In this document: one piece after another, positions 23,759-37,489 of the stretch
Numbering within the stretch: position 1 is the first letter of the stretch
How the letters are laid out: every line of letters begins with the position of its first letter
Source: Cymbidium sinense
Lineage: Eukaryota > Streptophyta > Magnoliopsida > Asparagales > Orchidaceae
Length of the DNA stretch: 64,000 nucleotides
Direction of reading: 5' to 3'
NCBI GenBank assembly: GCA_021442155.1
Contig: CM038229.1
Coordinates: 66,670,443-66,734,442, forward strand
Made by a program: the position numbers and the translations under genes
Notes under the pieces: generated by a model
The model's input: the letters and a program-made list of their open reading frames with translations, nothing else
What the model was told of the DNA's origin: nothing
The model's database searches: none

Positions 23759-23766
23759 GGTATTTA
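23759..23766 (-). promoter_or_regulatory. TATA box of family X left arm
   Basis: The minus strand reads CCCCTATAAATACCC followed within about 20 bases by TCTAACCCTAATTTCC, a classical plant TATA plus start-site-like context. The mirror arm has the same arrangement at 25,839-25,846. Transcription would run leftward, away from the centre of the inverted repeat. Confidence 0.55.
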
Positions 23767-24309
23767 TAGGGGTTTTTATTTAATTATTTAATTAACTCTA
23801 ATTTTGATTTTCATATCAATATTAATATATAGGTAATATATGTCTATCTTAGGTTATTCTAATATTTCGGACGTAACAGAATAGTTCATTTACTGATAGG
23901 AGGCCGTTTGGTTCAACTCGGCGTCGAATCTGATCAATTTTAGTTCAAAATTGCATGTCATCACTTCTGATCGCTCAATATTTACATAGACTCATCCTAA
24001 TTGAGCATGAATAATCTCATTTAATATGTTTCAATATTTTGACTCTAATGGTGTGATGAATTTCATGAACGAAAATCATTTGGGCTTCGTCACAGCTTCC
24101 TGATCTCGATATGTGCATTGAAGCATCGACATCCATCCTTCTTGATCGATCCACAGTCGAATTACACAAAATATATATTATGATCAATTTTGGCATTCTA
24201 AATGCGATGGTAAGTCTGTTCGTCGATCGGAGGTCATTTTGTCTGATTTCGGTGATGTCTAGTGCATTTCAGCTCTGATTTGTGCTCAAAAGCTCGTTGA
24301 ACTAATTAT

Positions 24310-24960
24310 GTGAGTTTGACTTGACTTATGGTGCATGAATGGAGGTCAAAATTGATATTCCAAACTCTTATGATTAAGCACAAAGCATAAATCAAAGCTA
24401 GTTTCTTCACATAGTCCGTCAAAGCAGCAAGCACAGGACTTAGGGCGTACATACACTTCTTGACAAGTAAATATAGATAAATCAAGTCAATCATTCATCA
24501 AGTTTGCTAAGATTAAAGCAAGGACAGAAGGAATTTCAAATTTCAAAGAAAACAAATAAATTCCTCCATCCAACCCGGTCAAGCATGAAGCTAGGGTCGA
24601 AAAAAATTCAAATCTATAAAGACACTAAAAAATGAAATATTTAGCATACCCATTGAAGTAGGGGGTAGATGGTGGAAAAAGCTCTCATCCATCCAACAAG
24701 TCAATCAAGACAAATCAATCAATCATGTCATTTAGCTCATCCAAACACAAGACATTGTACTAATGACATATTTTGTCAAAACTCTATAAGCTATTGAAAT
24801 CAAAACTAAAGTGATTCAAGATCCATGGCCAGCCTAATGGGTAAATCAGTTTTCAATAAATATGACCCACTCCATGCACAAATTACATTTGTTGGGGGCC
24901 ATTTGTTGACCTCCATGCATGGGCCATAAGTCGAGTCGAGCTCACATAACAAAGTCGATC
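24310..24960 (+). mobile_element. Tat element 3'-end remnant with polypurine tract and LTR start
   Basis: This aligns in direct orientation with 39,150-39,890 of element Y (shared words such as attaagcacaaagcat, gtacatacacttc, aaatatgacc..ctccatgcac). It ends with a polypurine-like ttgttgggggccat (24,889-24,902), directly followed by TGTTGAC at 24,904, the start of an LTR. After TGTTGAC the sequence differs from element Y and carries no CTP synthase. The rest of the element is missing. Confidence 0.6.
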
Positions 24961-24994
24961 GACTTCGGATGCAACAGCTCAGAAATAAAGGTTG

Positions 24995-25640
24995 AAATGC
25001 ATTAGACATCGCCAAAATTAGTTGAAAGGATCTCTAATCGATGAGCAGACTTTGCCATCACATTCATAACATCAAAATTGATCAGAATATACATCCTACA
25101 CAATCCGACGGTCGACCGATTAAGAAGATAGTCACCGAAATGCCAACACGCATATCAAAGTTAGGATGTTACGATGATGCTCAAATGACCTTCATTCATG
25201 AAATTGGTCATGCTGTTAGATTCAAAACATCAAAATCTATCAAATGAGACTATCCGCACTCAATTTGGAGGAGTCTGTGTGAATATCGAGCGATCAGATA
25301 CAATAATGCGTAAATCGGAGCTTAAATGCACTAGGCATCGCCAAAATCAATCGAAATGACCTCCGATCAACGAACAGATTTTGCTAACACATTTAGAATG
25401 TTGAAATTGATCAGAATATACATATTACAGAATTCAATGGTTGACCGATCAATAAAAAGATCTGTCGACGCTCCTACACGTATATCAAGGTCGAGAAGCC
25501 GCTATGATACCCAAATGACCTCCATTCATGAAATTGATTGTTCCGTTAGCATCAAAATATTGAAACCTTTCCAATGACACTATCTGCGCTCAATTCGGAC
25601 TAGTCTACATGAATTTTAAGCGTTTGAAAATGACAACGTG
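24995..25640 (+). repeat. Two direct repeats of about 320 bp
   Basis: The first (about 24,995-25,330) and second (about 25,331-25,640) share the order: cgccaaaat, gatcarcgarcaga, attgatcagaatatacat, cgaccgat, ttcatgaaattg, caatgacactatc(c/t)gc. A third, partial and inverted, occurrence is near 23,920-24,290 in the left arm. By position just before the TATA box they resemble enhancer repeats of a U3 region. Confidence 0.7.
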
Positions 25641-25838
25641 CAATTTAGAACTAAAATTGACCCGATTCAATGCCGACTCAAACCAAAAGGCCTCCGATAT
25701 TGAAACAAACTGCGCCGTTACGTCTGGAATATCAGAATAATATAAGATCGATATATATATATATATATATTGCCTATGTAATAATGTCATCGCCAAAATC
25801 TGAATTACGGATAATTAAATAATTAATTAAATAAAATC

Positions 25839-25846
25839 CTATAAAT
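25839..25846 (+). promoter_or_regulatory. TATA box of family X right arm
   Basis: The plus strand reads CCTATAAATACCC followed by CCTAACCCTAATAAG about 16 bases on. It is the mirror of the site at 23,759 and faces right. Confidence 0.55.
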
Positions 25847-26219
25847 ACCCTCTTACCTAACCCTAATAAGTACTACTCATAGCCCAAAAACTCCCATAGT
25901 TGGCCCTAGCCCTCATCTTGAGCTCCTTCAAGCCTCTGTTCATCCCCTCTGGGTACTCCCCTCATTTCAGTTCATCCCTCTCTGCGAGCCCCTGGTTCAA
26001 GCCTTGCCCGCCGCTGCCCCATGCATGCCATGCGGTCCACCAAACAGGCCGTCATTTCTATCCTCTTCGCAGGCGCACCAAAGTCCTCTATCAGTCTGCT
26101 CCTTTCCTGCATGTATAAAATGCTTAAGCATGGATGTCCCTCAAACCCGCATCAGCATTTAGCTAGTGAAACTTATGCGGCTTATGCAAAGCCGGTGGCG
26201 ATGCTTGCGCGCCCGTAAA

Positions 26220-26720
26220 CCCCATACACGCCTTTCTTAATGTGGTGGGGAAGAAGACTTTTGGCCGATAAATTAAGTACCCGTATACAATTTTCTTAGC
26301 GTGATAGAGAAATCTGTGTTTTATGTAGGTACTTTATAGCCTCATACATGCCTTTCTTGGCATGGTGAGATACCGCATTAGGTTGTGATGTTTACACCAC
26401 CCATATATGCCTTTCTAGGCATGGTGGGAATGCCCAGAAACCCCTCTGGGACGATGTCTTAAATCGTCAAATTTTACTCTAGAAGATCTAAGCGACGATA
26501 TAAAGTCAACCTCCAAGCTAAAATAAACTGTTTAAATTGACAATGCATGTATATAAGTATCCGCTCACACCTTTCTTGGCATGACGGAGAAATCTGTGTT
26601 ACATATAGGTGCTTCAAACACTCATACATGCCTTTCTTGGCATGGTGGGATGACGCATTCAGCCGTGGTGTTTACACCACCCATATATGCCTTTCTTGGT
26701 ATGGTTGGTAGGCTCGAGCC
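26220..26720. repeat. Small hairpin repeats, CATGCC-tttctt-GGCATG type
   Basis: Perfect or near-perfect inverted repeats occur near 26,346, 26,406 (loop tttcta), 26,628 and 26,687; decayed forms lie near 26,228 and 26,568. They are the reverse complement of those at 22,690-23,480. Spacing alternates between about 60 and 220 bases. Confidence 0.65.
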
Positions 26721-28210
26721 CCGTTGTAGCCCCATATGCAGGGACTACATCGGGAAGCTGCTGAAATGCCGTCAAAATGTTATCTAAAATCTTAAACTTG
26801 CAATGAAACTCAATCAAAATAAATAACATTATTTAAATCCTTTAAACTTAAATTAATACTGAATTGAATAACCCGCATGGGCCCCGACACTAAGCTGAAT
26901 GTTTAAACTTAGCGTCCGAGGGTGTTGCACAAGTTGATTCCTGGTTATGTCTTAGGATCGGGCCCGGGTTAACAAAACCTAAAAATTCAATAATAATATT
27001 ATAAGAATTCCAACTTAATAAGATATCCGAGAAGCTAATTTTATCATATGAAAATAGATCTGATTCTCTATTATTAAATTAATAGAGTCGACAGAATCCA
27101 TAACAGCAAAATAATACATCCACCTTGATGATGGCTGTGTTGAATAGATATTTCAATAGGAGGAGATACTTTCATCAAAACGTGATTTCATTTTCAAATC
27201 AAATTAATATAAATTAAATAGCAATCCAATTGAAAATTCTGATGAATTATTAATCTCAAAATAACTAAATAAAAATCATCAACCTAAAAAACTTAAAGTA
27301 AAATTCAATTAATCCACCTTCTGTAATTATTTATCGTAGGTGGCAAATTAAGAAAACTCTAGCTCACAAAGGAGCCGATGTCAAGTTAAGTATATTTCTA
27401 TATTCACTCTCAATCAATCTCATGCCAGTAAGGATGTGACATGTGTCCTCTGAGTGTGTGGTTTGCCAGTAGGCTCCACATATGATGTGGTTATGACCAG
27501 AGTCCTCTGATCGGGTAGTTGCTTCCAAATGATACCATTATATTACAATCACGATTGTAGCCCGTATGTTTTCCAATGGCTTTGCCCTTTGAGATGTGAA
27601 TCATAGGGTACACCTGATAAGGCAAAAAGATTTCTGTTAGCTAAGGTGAACTTAAACTTATCTCCTTAAACAAACACCACTCCAGGTCTACAAGATTTTC
27701 TTGGATGACGCAACCCATGACTACTGACAAGGATCTTTCGATAAAGTTAGGTCGACTATCTCCTTTGACTAAGTAGACTAGAGATCACGATAGTCCGGGA
27801 TGACGGAACCAAGGGATCTTGATTAGGCACATCATCATTCCCCTAACCATCCGCTTCAAGTTAAAGGATGATGAATTTCATAAATTCATAATTTTATACT
27901 CCATATCGCTATTATACACATTTTTGCAATCTAATGACTAGCCTTAATCGAAAGTTATCTCTTAGCATTGAAAGGGGTAATTAAATATAGGTGCTTGTGC
28001 CTATAGGAAACCTAGAATCAGATCTAACGTCCTCACAAAATGAGGGTGAAATCTCCGAGTAGTGTTTTATCTACTATTCCATCTGCTTTCTGAAAGTTTG
28101 ACCGACATTTAATCTATTCTCTTAATCGAGAGGTCGGTGATGAATTTTTTAAGCTTACAATTTTCTAACTTGTATGGATGGTGAGATTTGTATTTTGCAT
28201 ATTATATAAA

Positions 28211-29001
28211 TCCAAAATATAACTGATTACTAAGAGATATACAAATGGCCAAATCAAGTTCAACTTGGCAATCAATTTTGACTTCAATATATAGGACTAA
28301 GTTCAAGATAGGGTTAGGCGCCTTAGAATAGGTCTAAGATAATGGTTACAGCTTAGTAAGAATAATCCATGAATATAATGTTTAAGCTTAATAAATTGCA
28401 ACCATCATAACATAATGGAATGAGTTAACTTGTGTTGATTTTGTTCCATCAAAAGTGCTAAACAACTTGTTTAACGCGCGTGAGCAATCATCAGTTCTTT
28501 ATACTCGCATCAATGCCATGATACCGCAGAACAAAGAGAATAAATGTTTATACATACAAAATAGACGCATGGCCGTGTTTAAAATATGAAATATACACAT
28601 GCTTTCAAATAATATAGAAATTGTCAGTATATATTTTGTTATCTATCTAAAAAAAAGCGTTTATAATTCTGTCGTTTTGTAGTTAGGTTGATGTTTAATA
28701 AATATAAAGCTAGCTTTTAGATTCAAATATTGTTGTTTTTCCAGTTTCAGAGCTAATTTCTAATAAAAATTTTGATATTTATTATTAAAATTTTAAAATT
28801 AAATTTCATCCAGTAAAGTTATTGAAGTCACTGCGTACTGGCTAGGTGTTTGTAATAAATAAATGGGAGTGCTGGGCGATCACCCCAAAAAATACATGCT
28901 GAAAGAAACTATAGCTAAGCGGTGAAGAGTCAGTCAAGTAGATATAGGAATAATAATAAACTAGTGGAGCAGGTGAGCAGGTAATTAAGGGGGAAGAAGG
29001 A
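28211..29001. other. Apparently low-copy AT-rich DNA
   Basis: I find no repeat partner elsewhere in the window and no convincing coding sequence. It leads up to the candidate exon at 29,002. Confidence 0.4.
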
Positions 29002-29191
29002 ATGAATGTGAAAGAGAGTGAAGGAGATAATTTTTGCCTTGAAGACCATGAGATGGAGACCAATAATACTACAATTATTCTTCATCCTTGTTCTTTATTT
29101 CAACTCCTCGTAAGAACTTGTCTCCGTTGCTTGGGCCTGTTGGATCCTTCTATGGATCCTAGCACTGATCCTCCTGTGGAAGAAGATGGGG
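29002..29191 (+). CDS. Candidate first exon of an unidentified small protein gene
   Basis: An ATG in a fair context (aaggaATGAA) opens about 63 codons of ordinary composition: an acidic start (MNVKESEGDNFCLEDHEMET), a Cys/Leu-rich segment (LFQLLVRTCLRCLGL) that could be a short amphipathic or membrane-associated helix, and an acidic end (DPPVEEDGG). It stops at a good plant splice donor, G|GTAAG at 29,192. A pyrimidine-rich stretch with (CT)n and T runs follows, and a possible acceptor (gggaag) lies at about 29,340. Extending the frame through the donor gives only Ser-Leu microsatellite coding, which argues for an intron. It lies in the only stretch of the window without a repeat partner. I do not recognise the family, and it could be chance. 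Confidence 0.3.
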
Positions 29192-29560
29192 GTAAGAACG
29201 GCACTCCTCTCTCTCTCTCTCTCTCTCTTTGTGTGCGCGCGTGTGCGTGTCTGTGTGGTCTTAGCAAACTCTTTACCGTGTTCTCCCTAGCTTTTTTTTT
29301 TTTTTGCATTGTTTCTCTCTCTCTCTCTCTTTTTGGGAAGGCTTTTTCAACACTTGAGAAGTATCAAGCAACCGAGCTTTGGTTCAGAGCTTAAACTTTA
29401 AGTTTTAAATTCAAAGCTTATATATATTATGTCGTGAAGTTTGATAGACTCAAATATCCCAAAAAACACTTGAGAAGTCAGGAGTCTCGTTTCAAGCATA
29501 TTAGATTAACAAGAGGCCACTTTTTTCTCATAAATAAAAAGAGATTTATATCCATATGAT

Positions 29561-29564
<4 letters not shown>
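29192..29564. other. Possible intron and downstream low-copy DNA with (CT)n runs
   Basis: Contains (CT)n at about 29,207-29,228 and 29,312-29,331, and a T run near 29,292. A possible acceptor near 29,340 would give a short tail ending at the stop at 29,392. No other feature is seen. Confidence 0.3.

Positions 29565-29629
<65 letters not shown>
29565..29629. repeat. (AT)n microsatellite
   Basis: About 32 uninterrupted AT units. Confidence 0.98.
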
Positions 29630-29632
<3 letters not shown>

Positions 29633-30442
29633 GAATATTCTATAAATAAAATAAATTTAATTATTAAATTTATAAATATATATAAATTTAGGGGTTGCCC
29701 GGTATCCTGGTGTTAAGCAAGACCTAAAATAAATATTAACAAATGGTCATATTTGATAAATATAAATTCATTGATATTTTAAATCCCTTTTCACCGTAGA
29801 TTTCGAATTTACGAAAGACAAGGACTATGCACGGATGGGGAGAGCAATAGGAGGGTTGCATATTTGACATTTAATATTTAAAAAAATAATAAAAAATATT
29901 AATATTTACTAATTTTTTAAATGAGAAATAGCTACAAGATATCCATAAGTTATGGTGGATGTGAAAGCCAAAAGACAGGCAGCAAAGAAATGAGTTAAGT
30001 TAGGAAAATTTTATTGTTCCATTGTATTACTTTCAACCAAACAAGGGATTTAACAGTCATTATAAGTTTTTCTTTCAATCAAATAACTTATACAGATTTT
30101 AAAATTATAATATATTAAAGGGAGATTTGCATACATACAATACAATTCTTATATATTTATATATCTAACATCTATACATTGATTTTTACATATATAATAT
30201 CTCATTCTTCAATATCACATCAAAAATATCATTATCATTTATTTTTAAAAAATAAAATACACATTTTTAAGTATAAAAAAATAATAAATAAGTGAATATC
30301 TAATTTTAAGTATTAGATATATAAATGTATAAAACTTATATGATATGTATATAAATCTTTCTATATTTAAAATAGTAAGTTTAATATTTTCTTTCACATG
30401 TGGCTTATTCATTTAGTATCTTTGAATCGTTTTCTGGCAATA

Positions 30443-30445
<3 letters not shown>
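29630..30445. other. AT-rich DNA, nothing recognised
   Basis: Strongly AT-rich with no supported gene and no repeat partner that I can find within the window. Confidence 0.5.

Positions 30446-30528
<83 letters not shown>
30446..30528. repeat. (AT)n microsatellite
   Basis: About 41 uninterrupted AT units; the Ile-Tyr ORF across it is an artefact. Confidence 0.98.
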
Positions 30529-30535
<7 letters not shown>

Positions 30536-30901
30536 TCATTATTAAGAGTTTTATTCACCAATTTTATTGCAACATATTCTTTATTTGATAATTATTGAAC
30601 CCTAGCTATTTTTTATTTTTAATTTTTAATTTTTTAAGTTGAGTTAGGAATTAATGATTGGTGTGTTTTGAATATGAGTTTATATATTTGAAAAAAATTT
30701 CTGTACCAACTTCTTCACTCTCCAGCTATTTAATCAAGTCATTTTTTTTCTTGATATACTTTCTAGTAAAATATTCTTTTAACTTATAATTTATGAGCTT
30801 GGTCATGAAATATTGTTGACAGATAATATTATTTAAACAAATGATAAAAAAACCAAAAAAAAAAAAATTGCTCATGCTCGGCTCTCGTTTTCCCCTCTCT
30901 C

Positions 30902-33900
30902 TAGGGGTGTGCATTCATTCATTGGGATCGGTTTTTAATTTGCTAATCGTTCGGTTTGAAATTCATAATCCAAAATCCATTATAAGATTTAATATAATCG
31001 AACCAATTCAATCCAAAAAAAGTTCGATTTTGTTGTTTTAAAAAACTAAAAATAATTAAAATAAAGAAAATATTATTTAATTAAAATGATATATTTCAGA
31101 ATTCATTTATGATTTATATTTTTTGAAATATATATACTCATATTTTTTGAGAAAGGTTTATTTTTTTGAATTCTGATTTGAAAGACTTTGTCACTTTGTA
31201 TTTAATAAAAAAATAAATATTAAATTTATTACTTAAAGAGCATTAATTAACTCACACCATACCTGTAATGTGATAAAATATATTTCTTAAAGAAACTGTT
31301 TCTTCAAATATCTTTTTCTTTCACATCATTTTTAATAGCATAACACATTTGCCATTAAACCAATAAAATTTATATGCTAATAAAAAAAAATTTCAATTGC
31401 AATATTAGTATATTACAAACATTCATAAACATTCCACATTTAAAAGGATTATAATTACATATCACAGTAAACATTCATGAACATTCATAAACATAAAATA
31501 TTCATAAACATTTTCAATTTCTCTAATTCTCTTCCACATTTACAAAAAGAAGCATGATCAAAATTGCCTGCATTCGGTGAAAGAGTTCCATTTTAACCTT
31601 TGCATATTTCTTTTTTAGCTAAAATGATAATCTATAAAACACAGATATAAGTGGTTATTGAACTTCGATAAGCAATAACATTAAAAGATTTAAAGATCTA
31701 ATCATCTAAAAGAGGTGGAAACAACAAACATAACAAATACATAAATATAAGAATTTTTAAGAAAAAATCTGACCTGAAGTTTACCTGTGAGGCTGTGCTC
31801 AATGCTCATAGTTCTTGATTAATGGCTTGAAATATTAAACTGTTTATGATTGCAGCTAGCTTTACAAATGTTCTTTGTGGCAATTAGAACAGGGGTGGCA
31901 TATTTTATTATGATTAGAAATAGGAGGTTAAACAAAAGAGAGATTAAAAAATGAAAGTAAAATTCAAAAGAAAATAAAGGCTCAGGCTCAATCAAAAAAT
32001 TATTAAGAGCAATAGAATATGTGAGCATTCAAACTCCAGATTGGAGGGTTACAATCACATACAATGCTACCAGCAGTAGTAAATAAAATATAACATCAAA
32101 GCCATCATTGCCGAAATTGCCGCCAAACATTCCCAAACTGTACCATGCATTCTCTGAAAGTTTGAAATAACACATCCTGAAGCAATTAAAATTCAGAAAT
32201 ATTACCTCACTCAAAACAAAATAAGCAATACCAAACATGAAACTACATAACGCATCCGAATAGTAAATAACTCCAAGTCACTAAACGAGAGTTACGAGAC
32301 AAAACCTGCCTCCAGATTAGTAAACATTAAACAACTCCACCAACATAACAAATTACAAACTAATTCATTACTCCATTCACATTCAGATTTCAGCTGATAA
32401 CAAAATGGAATTGCATGTCAATGGATAAGTGATAAGTCGGGGCAGAGCAATCCATGCTCACATTCAGATTTCAGCAAATAACATCAAAGCCATCATCTTT
32501 TATAAACACTAAACAAGTTCATTTATCAAAAGGGAAACAGCCAACACCCAACAGAGAGAGGAAACAAGAAAGCCAAAAGCCATAGGGAGACCAAGAGGGC
32601 ATCTAGAAATAACCATCAAAGGCTCAAAGCCATCACCAATGTAGCAGGAAAAACACCACATCCAGCACCACCGACCAAGATGGCAAGAAGCAAATATTAG
32701 GAAACACTGAAACAGCCAACAGGACAACAAAATAAGCAAGACTATAAGAGGGATTCAATACCAATAGCCAATGTAGAAGTGTCAAGCATCTAAGGCAAGA
32801 TAACATCCAATCCCAAGTCACCAAGCCAGAGAGGCGAGAGCCACAAAAAAGAAAAGGAAAACAAAAAAACCAAGAATTGAAAAAACCAAATCTAAGCAAA
32901 TCCTAAAGAGGCCATTAAGTTTAGAAAGCAATAACAGCTTGTACTATTTTTGGTAAAGAGAAAATAGAAAAACCAAAGCTAACTATTAACGCCACGACAA
33001 ACAAGACGAACTACTACTTACTACCAAGCAAAATAATAAAAAAAGTAAACCGAGGAAAAACCAAAATTTATCAATTCAAGATAGCGATGATGTATATGAT
33101 ATGAGTATATTTACTCAATCTGTATGAGTGTGTATTTGTAGTTTGTATTTGTATCATATGTAGTATAAACAAAACCACGCAAAAAAAAAATCCTTGTAGT
33201 AACTTTGGATCATCCACGTAGCAATATAAACACCATATAAATATTCTTTGCACTCCATATTTTTTCTACTAATTATCCTAGGCTAGCCTTCAAACATAAA
33301 TGCAATCCAAATAAATTCTCCAATGAAATATAAAGTCTTAGCACAAATGTGAAATGTGAGTTGCAAGAACTAAACATTTAAATGAATCTTTCATTGATTA
33401 TCATAATTAATAAGTTTCAATAGATATTTGGATCGCATTATGTGTAAATGAGCAAAAGAATTTGATTCAAATACAATAATCATAGTTTCAAGAGGTTGCA
33501 TGATGAAAATATGATCCAAGTTCAATATGGAAGAGAATTTGGATTAAGTTTGACAGCTCACCTCATACACAATGAGAAATGAGAATGTCACTCGATATAT
33601 TGTTAATAAATGCAAATGAAATTTATACAATCTACCTTCAACTAGAGAAAGAACACTTAGGTTGTGTAGATGAATGAATAACTAAACCACAAAGGATGGG
33701 AGAGCTTGCTTACAAGCATAGATGAATCCTCATAAACGAATGAAGAACTAAACATCTAACTTCCATGTTATTTTACTTCAAAGTTTCAAAACGGAAGTAT
33801 GAAGGAAATCCAAGATGAATCCTTGCATGCATTTCGAAGCAACCAGCCAACCACCCCTTTTAACTTGACTGTTTTAAAATATGTGTGAATTGTGATCACT

Positions 33901-35039
33901 CGAATGAAATGGATTCATATTTTATTGCATGCATTTTGAAATTGTTTTATACCCCATTCTGCCATTCATGTACTTCAAAACATGCCATTTTCCAATAAAT
34001 AAATAATCTGAAAAGATCGAAATATTTCATGCGTCATGAGGCAACATCAATGCTTCAACTCTAATGCTTTGACATTCACAAAGCGTTTAAAACTAAAAGA
34101 GATAAATATTTGTATAAATTTTGAAACAATCAATCTCTTTGCTATCCTCATTAGTCCTAAATAATATTAAAAACAACAAAAACACTAAGACAGAAGTTCA
34201 TAAATTGAATTATGCACAGATTTCATAGATGTAAAAAATAAAATTATCCATTACTAAAAACAACATAAAAAATAACAAAAGTCACAGAACAAATCGGCCA
34301 GTAAACATAACAAAATAATCCATTACTCCATTCAGTTCGGTAGATAAAAGCAATACCACACCCTTAGCCCTCAGAATCAATAGTAAACAATTCCAACTCC
34401 AACTCTCCAAGTCTCCAAACTTCCAAAGCAGAAGCCACAATACACTAAATAGAATAAAAAGAATCCATGAGAAGTGAGACAAAATCTGCTGCATTGTTGA
34501 ATTAGAGAAGAAGGGAGAAAGCGAGTTGTGTGAGACGATGAGAGGAGAAGGCTGAGAAGAAACGAAAATAGATGAACATAATGAAAAATGTCCACGACTC
34601 ACGCCCTGCGAAGAGTCGAGAGCAGTCGAGAGAACTAGAGAAGTAGGGATAAGACCATAAGAGAACCAGCGCTCGGCCGCGGCTGTGGGGAATGGAGATT
34701 GGGGATTGCCATTTGCTGATTGCCTTTGCCCTTTGGAGTTTCCTTTGTGGCTTTGCCCTTTTGCCTCCCTAGGACCCTAATCGATTTTTTGTACGGGGCA
34801 CGAGCTGCACGACCGCTATGGCTCTAAGGCCTTCTGACTTCCGAGTTCCGATTAATTTTGGATTTTCGATTTTTTGATATTATAAATTTTTAAATCCAAT
34901 CCATAATCCAAAAACTGAATTTAGCTAAAATTAAATCCAAAATCCAAAATAAAATTAAAAAATTGATCCAACTTAAAAATTTTGGTTCGATTCGATTTTA
35001 AATAAATTTTCAGTTTAAATCGAATTATGCACAACCCTA
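30902..35039. mobile_element. hAT-like DNA transposon, non-autonomous, 4,138 bp
   Basis: The left end is TAGGGGTGTGCAT and the reverse complement of the right end is TAGGGTTGTGCAT, 12 of 13 matching. TAGGGGTG-type ends are typical of plant hAT elements. Subterminal zones on both sides are rich in tccaaaatcca and cggttcg-like words. The element separates two parts of the element Y repeat that are contiguous at 39,883-39,960, so the insertion is well supported. The 8-bp target duplication falls in a (CT)-rich site (cctctctc / cccctccc) and cannot be resolved. No hAT transposase motif is seen; ORFs at 32,500-34,600 have no recognisable domain. A GC-richer stretch at 34,600-34,830 may be a remnant of a promoter or captured sequence. 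Confidence 0.6.
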
Positions 35040-36780
<1,741 letters not shown>

Positions 36781-37489
36781 ATTCTTGCATGGTGAACATC
36801 GAGGTGTGACACCTTAACTGCATGTTCGGGAATCTGCTACTGAAAGGTCCTAGTAGAAAGAAAAATAAATATGGATGTCGAAGCTTCGAGAAGAAGCAAC
36901 AACGCAAAAACTTCTTCATATTGAAGCAAGCTAACCTAGAAGCAGCGGAGAAAGAGAAATGATGAACTGTATGCTCAACAGCTATTGTTCAAGCAGAAAA
37001 TTGTACAACCAGCTGTGGAACCAGAAGTAGTGTTTCAACTCATAACTTATTTGACAACCTAAGATGGGTAAAGTGAAATAACTCTACTGATCAAATCAAA
37101 TAATCCTTCTGGACCCGACAACGTTAGGTTCCAGCTTCTCCAGTGAGGAAATTCAAAACTGTATATGCAAGAGTGCATCGAGTCCTTAAAGTTGCTAATG
37201 GAAAAGACTAATAAAAAGAAAATATGAATGTCCTATCATCAGGGAGGCCATGGTTGCTCCTTTAAGAAGACCTCCTCCTACAACCCCGATAAGATGTCAA
37301 TCAATTCAAGTCTTGCACGATGAGCATTGAGGTGTGACACTTGGACCATAGATCTAAAAATCCACTGTCGAAAGATTCCAACAAAAATGGTAAGCAAATT
37401 TAGAGGCTAGAGCCTCGAAGTGAAACTGCTTTAAAGAAAGATAATGATGTGACATCTGGACTATACTCCCATAAAATCTACTCCTTATA
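36781..37489 (+). other. Element Y internal remnant, unrecognised
   Basis: Only very short frames occur. A word near 36,795 (catcgaggtgtgacac) recurs imperfectly at about 37,325, about 530 bp apart, followed in both by similar sequence (ctactgaaaggtcc / ctgtcgaaagattcc). It is presumably decayed pol or a repeat of the element. Confidence 0.4.

Larger units (their letters stand above)
21464..24300 (-). repeat. Family X, left arm of a large inverted repeat
   Basis: This stretch is inverted relative to 24,980-28,210. Matching blocks include the sequence around 21,500 with 27,950, the stretch cctaagacctaac...agtgtcggggc at about 22,500-22,580 with its reverse complement at 26,880-26,960, the hairpin repeats, and the TATAAATA zone. 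A third copy, in direct orientation, is at 52,041-53,290. It behaves like a long terminal repeat with a promoter facing left, but I cannot define TG/CA ends or a primer site, so the class is open. LTR A inserted into it at 21,464. Confidence 0.6.
24980..28210 (+). repeat. Family X, right arm of a large inverted repeat
   Basis: Mirror image of 21,464-24,300. From left to right it holds two 320-bp direct repeats, a TATAAATA box at 25,839, a GC-richer stretch (25,900-26,200), hairpin units (26,220-26,720), the gtcggggc block (26,880-26,960) and a tail matching 52,041-53,290 in reverse. ORFs at 25,900-26,218 lie downstream of the TATA box but have no recognisable domain and no matching frame in the left arm, so I do not call them genes. 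Confidence 0.6.

Noticed and set aside
25900..26218. Overlapping ORFs of 72 and 65 codons after a TATA box
   Set aside because: No domain, and the mirror arm at 23,400-23,700 does not keep either frame; more likely transcribed noncoding LTR-like sequence.
30400..30588. ORF with poly Ile-Tyr
   Set aside because: Read-through of an (AT)n microsatellite.
32509..32899. Hydrophobic minus-strand ORFs inside the hAT-like element
   Set aside because: Low-complexity Leu/Phe/Cys/Trp composition, no transposase motif (no hAT dimerisation or catalytic signature).
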